In this document: positions 61,389-64,000 of the stretch, in pieces
Numbering within the stretch: position 1 is the stretch's first letter
Layout: each line of letters opens with the position of its first letter
From: Sepiola atlantica
Taxonomy: Eukaryota > Mollusca > Cephalopoda > Sepiida > Sepiolidae
NCBI GenBank assembly: GCA_963556195.1
Contig: OY744547.1
Location: 886,701-950,700, forward strand
Direction of reading: 5' to 3'
Length of the DNA: 64,000 bases
Translations under genes and position numbers: made by a program
Notes under the pieces: generated by a model
The model's input: the letters and a program-made list of their open reading frames with translations, nothing else
Told to the model about the DNA's origin: nothing
Database searches by the model: none

Positions 61389-61426
<38 letters not shown>
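61389..61426. repeat. (TA)n microsatellite
   Basis: TA run separating the complete hammerhead from the next inverted element. Confidence 0.95.
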
Positions 61427-61429
<3 letters not shown>

Positions 61430-61505
61430 AAGGAAGAATAAGAGTAATCCGACGTAATGGGAAAAGGAAAACCCAAGAGATATATATATTTTTTTTAATA
61501 TATAT

Positions 61506-61548
61506 TCGTCAACGTTTCGTCTTTATTTGTAAGACTTCCTCAGGATGA
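61506..61548 (-). ncRNA. Hammerhead-like motif, CUGAGGA family, weakened stem I
   Basis: On the - strand UCAUC, CUGAGGA (61543-61537), extra A, GUCUU/AAGAC, GAAAC (61518-61514), ACGU, U, then GACGA instead of GAUGA, so stem I has an internal mismatch. Confidence 0.45.
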
Positions 61549-62112
61549 TAATTTTAAGAAAAATGTCATGCAAGTACATCGAAATATTGGTTGACATGAT
61601 GGGTTGATGACACACATTCTTGACATAGCCAACTGGTCAATACTCCTACCCTCCAAAAAGTTCACACCTAACCACAACAAAATTTCCCCTCACCCATCTC
61701 ACCCTTTCGACTACTTCTTTCACACTCTTACTCACCCATCCCGCCTACTTTCAAATTATCTTCATTTCTTCAAATCTTTTTCTAAAACTATGATACTACC
61801 TACATACCAAAAACACAGAGTTCCCCCTTCCCTCCTCTTTCCCCAGCCCCTCAAAATCCATGCTACACCTCACCACGACAAAAACCTCAGCACCCCCTTC
61901 CCTCTCTCCCACCCTAAGACAAATTCACTAACACTCCCACCCCTCCCATTTTTCACTCACAGCCATCCACATTCATCTCACTCTCTGCTGACTTCACTTA
62001 GCCAGGACCTTGGTCCAGCGCTCTCAGTAGACACGGCTACTACTTTTTCTTATCAACTCATCATGTCAACCCAATATTTCGATGTACTTGCATGACATTT
62101 TTCTTAAAATTA

Positions 62113-62155
62113 TCATCCTGAGGAAGTCTTACAAATAAAGACGAAACGTTGATGA
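62113..62155 (+). ncRNA. Hammerhead-like motif, CUGAGGA family
   Basis: UCAUC (62113-62117), CUGAGGA (62118-62124), A, GUCUU (62126-62130) with AAGAC (62138-62142), GAAAC (62143-62147), ACGU, U (62150), GAUGA (62151-62155). Every base of the 5-base stem I pairs. Confidence 0.55.
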
Positions 62156-62201
62156 ATATATAAAAAACAAATATATCTCTTGGTTTTTCGTTTTTCATTT
62201 C

Positions 62202-62202
<1 letters not shown>

Positions 62203-62233
<31 letters not shown>
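62203..62233. repeat. (TA)n microsatellite
   Basis: TA run between two motif-bearing elements. Confidence 0.95.
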
Positions 62234-62235
<2 letters not shown>

Positions 62236-62261
62236 AGCAATCAAAATATATATGGCAATCA

Positions 62262-62310
62262 AGCTACACAGAGGCTCCCGTGTTTCATCCCCGGGGGGAA
62301 TCGTCAGGCT
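62262..62310 (-). ncRNA. Hammerhead-like ribozyme, CUGA(A/C)GA family, copy 3
   Basis: On the - strand AGC (62310-62308), CUGACGA (62307-62301), C/G stem II (UCCCC..GGGGA), GAAAC (62286-62282), stem III ACACGGG/UCUGUGU with AGCC loop, A at 62265, GCU. Compared with copies 1 and 2 the second core base set differs only at the variable seventh position, and stem III changes keep pairing (A-U for G.U, C-G for U.G). Confidence 0.62.
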
Positions 62311-62319
62311 AAATGCATG

Positions 62320-62815
62320 GAGTTATTTTTGTCAGGTGTTTTTATATACATGGCTTGCTAGTTGACACATAAGATTCTTTGTTGTTCCCTCAGCCAATCG
62401 TTGGGCTTCCCGTGAACAAAGGCTTTGTTGGTGACGCTCCTATACCTATCCTATTTTTTGTTAACAATGGATTTTCCTATATCCTGTTTTCTTTTGTTGT
62501 GTCAATACAGTGGGCGAATTTATTTTAACACTTGGTTTCTTGTATTTCTATTTTAGGTTTTAAATTTTAACTTGTTCAGTTTTTTATTTATTTATTAAAT
62601 TATTATTATTTTTTTATTTTTGTTTTATTTATTATATATCATCCTAAGGTAAATTTATTTCTGTGTAAACAGCTGTTTGCTATTTCGCTTCTAGAGTTTA
62701 ATAGGTTCTGGGGATCTTTAAAATTTAGGATTTCATATTTTTCATTCAGGCATAATCTACACGGGTCGTCTAAGTTTCTACATTTCACGATAGGTTCAAA
62801 CTTCTAAAAGTACAC

Positions 62816-62820
<5 letters not shown>
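62320..62820. other. Unassigned sequence
   Basis: AT-rich with a T-rich patch at 62570-62640. No frame or repeat recognised. It could be the body of the element to which the hammerhead at 62262 belongs. Confidence 0.4.

Positions 62821-62821
<1 letters not shown>

Positions 62822-62872
<51 letters not shown>
62822..62872. repeat. (TA)n microsatellite
   Basis: Left flank of an inverted element. Confidence 0.95.
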
Positions 62873-62874
<2 letters not shown>

Positions 62875-63240
62875 TAAACATAAAGATTGTTCAAAAAGGC
62901 GATTAAAAATTGTGTATAGGTGATAAAGATTATGACATACTGAACGTTTTGGAGTTAAAATCAAATTAGTATTACATATTAATAGGAAGAAGAAAAACAT
63001 GTACATCTCATTCCTCTTTTTAGTTAATAACCTTGTTCTTATCCACCATGTCGCCATTTTGGAAAAACGCTGATAATACTAGCATATTTACTCATTTATA
63101 AAGTGTTTTTTATTCAGATTTCATGCGTAATAATTAATTGATTTTAACTCCAAAACGTTCAATATGTCATGATCTTAAAAAAAAAAGAATTTTTATCGCC
63201 TTTTCGAACAATCTGTCTTCGCCTCTATTCTTTATGTTCA
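62873..63240. mobile_element. (TA)n-flanked inverted element
   Basis: CATAAAGATTGTTCAAAAAG GCGA and GACATACTGAACGTTTTGGA GTTAAAATCAA on the left; TTGATTTTAACTCCAAAACG TTCAATATGTC and TCGCCTTTTCGAACAATCT at the right. No hammerhead core recognised in it. The centre holds about 170 unique bases. Confidence 0.75.
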
Positions 63241-63241
63241 C

Positions 63242-63244
<3 letters not shown>

Positions 63245-63290
<46 letters not shown>
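63245..63290. repeat. (TA)n microsatellite
   Basis: Right flank of the inverted element. Confidence 0.95.
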
Positions 63291-63293
<3 letters not shown>

Positions 63294-63426
63294 GAACACA
63301 TGGAATAAATTTATGGTCTACTCAACCATAGAGACAGACACCTGCTTGATCATCATTTCACTGTTTTTCCCTTTTTTTTCTCCTACTGCCACCACCCACC
63401 CCCCACCGTGCACCCACGGTTCTTCA

Positions 63427-63472
63427 GTACACTGACGAAGGCCCAAGGATTACGGCCGAAAATTTTGTTCTC
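63427..63472 (+). ncRNA. Hammerhead-like motif, CUGACGA with GGCC stem II
   Basis: CUGACGA at 63433-63439, extra A, stem II GGCC (63441-63444) with GGCC (63455-63458), GAA (63459-63461), stem III AAUU, U at the cleavage position, stem I ACA (63430-63432) with UGU (63467-63469) and, after a U.U mismatch, GA with CU. It shares the extra A with the CUGAGGA family and the SINE tail. Confidence 0.5.
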
Positions 63473-63591
63473 CTTTCTAGGAGAAAAAACATTTTTCTAA
63501 TAAGGGAAAATTGATATTCCTAACCTCAAAATATAGAAAATAAATTGTGAAAATACATAAAAATATATTTTGCGCATTGATTTTTTTATAC

Positions 63592-63603
<12 letters not shown>

Positions 63604-63664
<61 letters not shown>

Positions 63665-63684
63665 TATATATATATATATATATG
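63604..63684. repeat. (TA)n microsatellite with (CA)n start
   Basis: CACACACACA, then about 38 TA units with two GA interruptions. 63700-64000 shows no recognised feature. Confidence 0.95.
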
Positions 63685-64000
63685 AATAATATAATTCTTT
63701 CTCTTCGTATATTCTACATTATTTCTCTTATATATCTCCTTATTTAGTTTTGTTCTGCATTTTTTCTTCTTTCTCTTCAAAATTTTCCGCAAAAACTTCT
63801 ATCCATTTTTTACAATGATATTCTCCTGTGTTTATTTCTTCAAATCGCGTTGTTCAAGAAAGAAAGAAAAAGAGAGAGAAATGTCTTTGTCAAGAAGCAT
63901 TTGAACTGTAAATCTCAAATGTCAAGTGGATCAAAAACATCAACAAACCATCATTCACTGACTCAACAAATGAACTTTACGTTCAAATTTTCTTCCTTGA

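Larger units (their letters stand above)
61427..62202. mobile_element. Inverted element with ~450-bp C-rich internal segment
   Basis: Left arm 61427-61615 and right arm about 62040-62202 are complementary, each with the CUGAGGA motif and extending through CATGCAAGTACATCGAAATA TTGG and GGTTGACATGATG. The middle (61620-62040) is C- and T-rich with a 163-codon open frame rich in Pro, Ser, His and Leu. The frame resembles nothing known and is probably a by-product of base composition. The same arms occur without the middle at 60875-61112. Confidence 0.75.

Noticed and set aside
61604..62095. 163-codon Pro/Ser/His-rich frame
   Set aside because: Its base composition explains the lack of stops, it overlaps inverted arms at both ends, and no motif is visible.

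Overview
The window looks like animal nuclear DNA: AT-rich, with spliced exons, introns up to about 7.9 kb, many (TA)n and (CA)n tracts, decayed non-LTR retrotransposons, foldback elements and minisatellites. The protein and repeat flavour suggests a mollusc, most likely a coleoid cephalopod. That assignment is an inference from family resemblance and was not searched. Almost every open frame of 60-120 codons here is simple repeat or decayed transposon.

The only host gene I can support lies on the + strand from 6628 to 38424. Eleven exons (6628-6729, 11214-11254, 12245-12456, 14122-14286, 21907-22005, 29893-30029, 32473-32661, 34070-35129, 35779-35857, 37047-37189, 38123-38424) join with matching splice phases into 2529 coding bases: 842 residues and a stop. 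The product is the SUZ tail and the long Pro/Gln/Ser-rich C-terminal part of an R3H-domain protein of the R3HDM1/R3HDM2 (Drosophila encore) family. The exons for the N-terminus and R3H domain must lie to the left of position 1.

Layout. 1-6.6 kb is intronic or upstream sequence with a foldback element, a 134-bp satellite, a tRNA-like SINE fragment and a LINE fragment. 6.6-38.4 kb holds the gene, with introns full of minisatellites, foldback elements, LINE and SINE pieces and several hammerhead-like motifs. 38.4-59 kb is intergenic: telomere-like repeats, LINE tails on both strands, at least five foldback elements and two large minisatellites. 59-64 kb is a dense cluster of (TA)n-flanked, mostly inverted repeats.

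The most unusual content is a set of more than a dozen hammerhead-ribozyme-like motifs, several of them in inverted pairs and most next to (TA)n tracts. The one at 61189-61239 (- strand) folds by eye into a complete hammerhead with all three stems and an intact core. Others fall into recurring families: a CUGAGGA form, a CUGA(A/C)GA form with a compensated stem III, a CUGAUGA form with GAUAA in place of GAA, and a form in the tail of a tRNA-like SINE. Type I hammerheads with very short stem III are known from Penelope-like retroelements and animal retrozymes, so these are probably remnants of such elements. I see no Penelope reverse transcriptase in the window.
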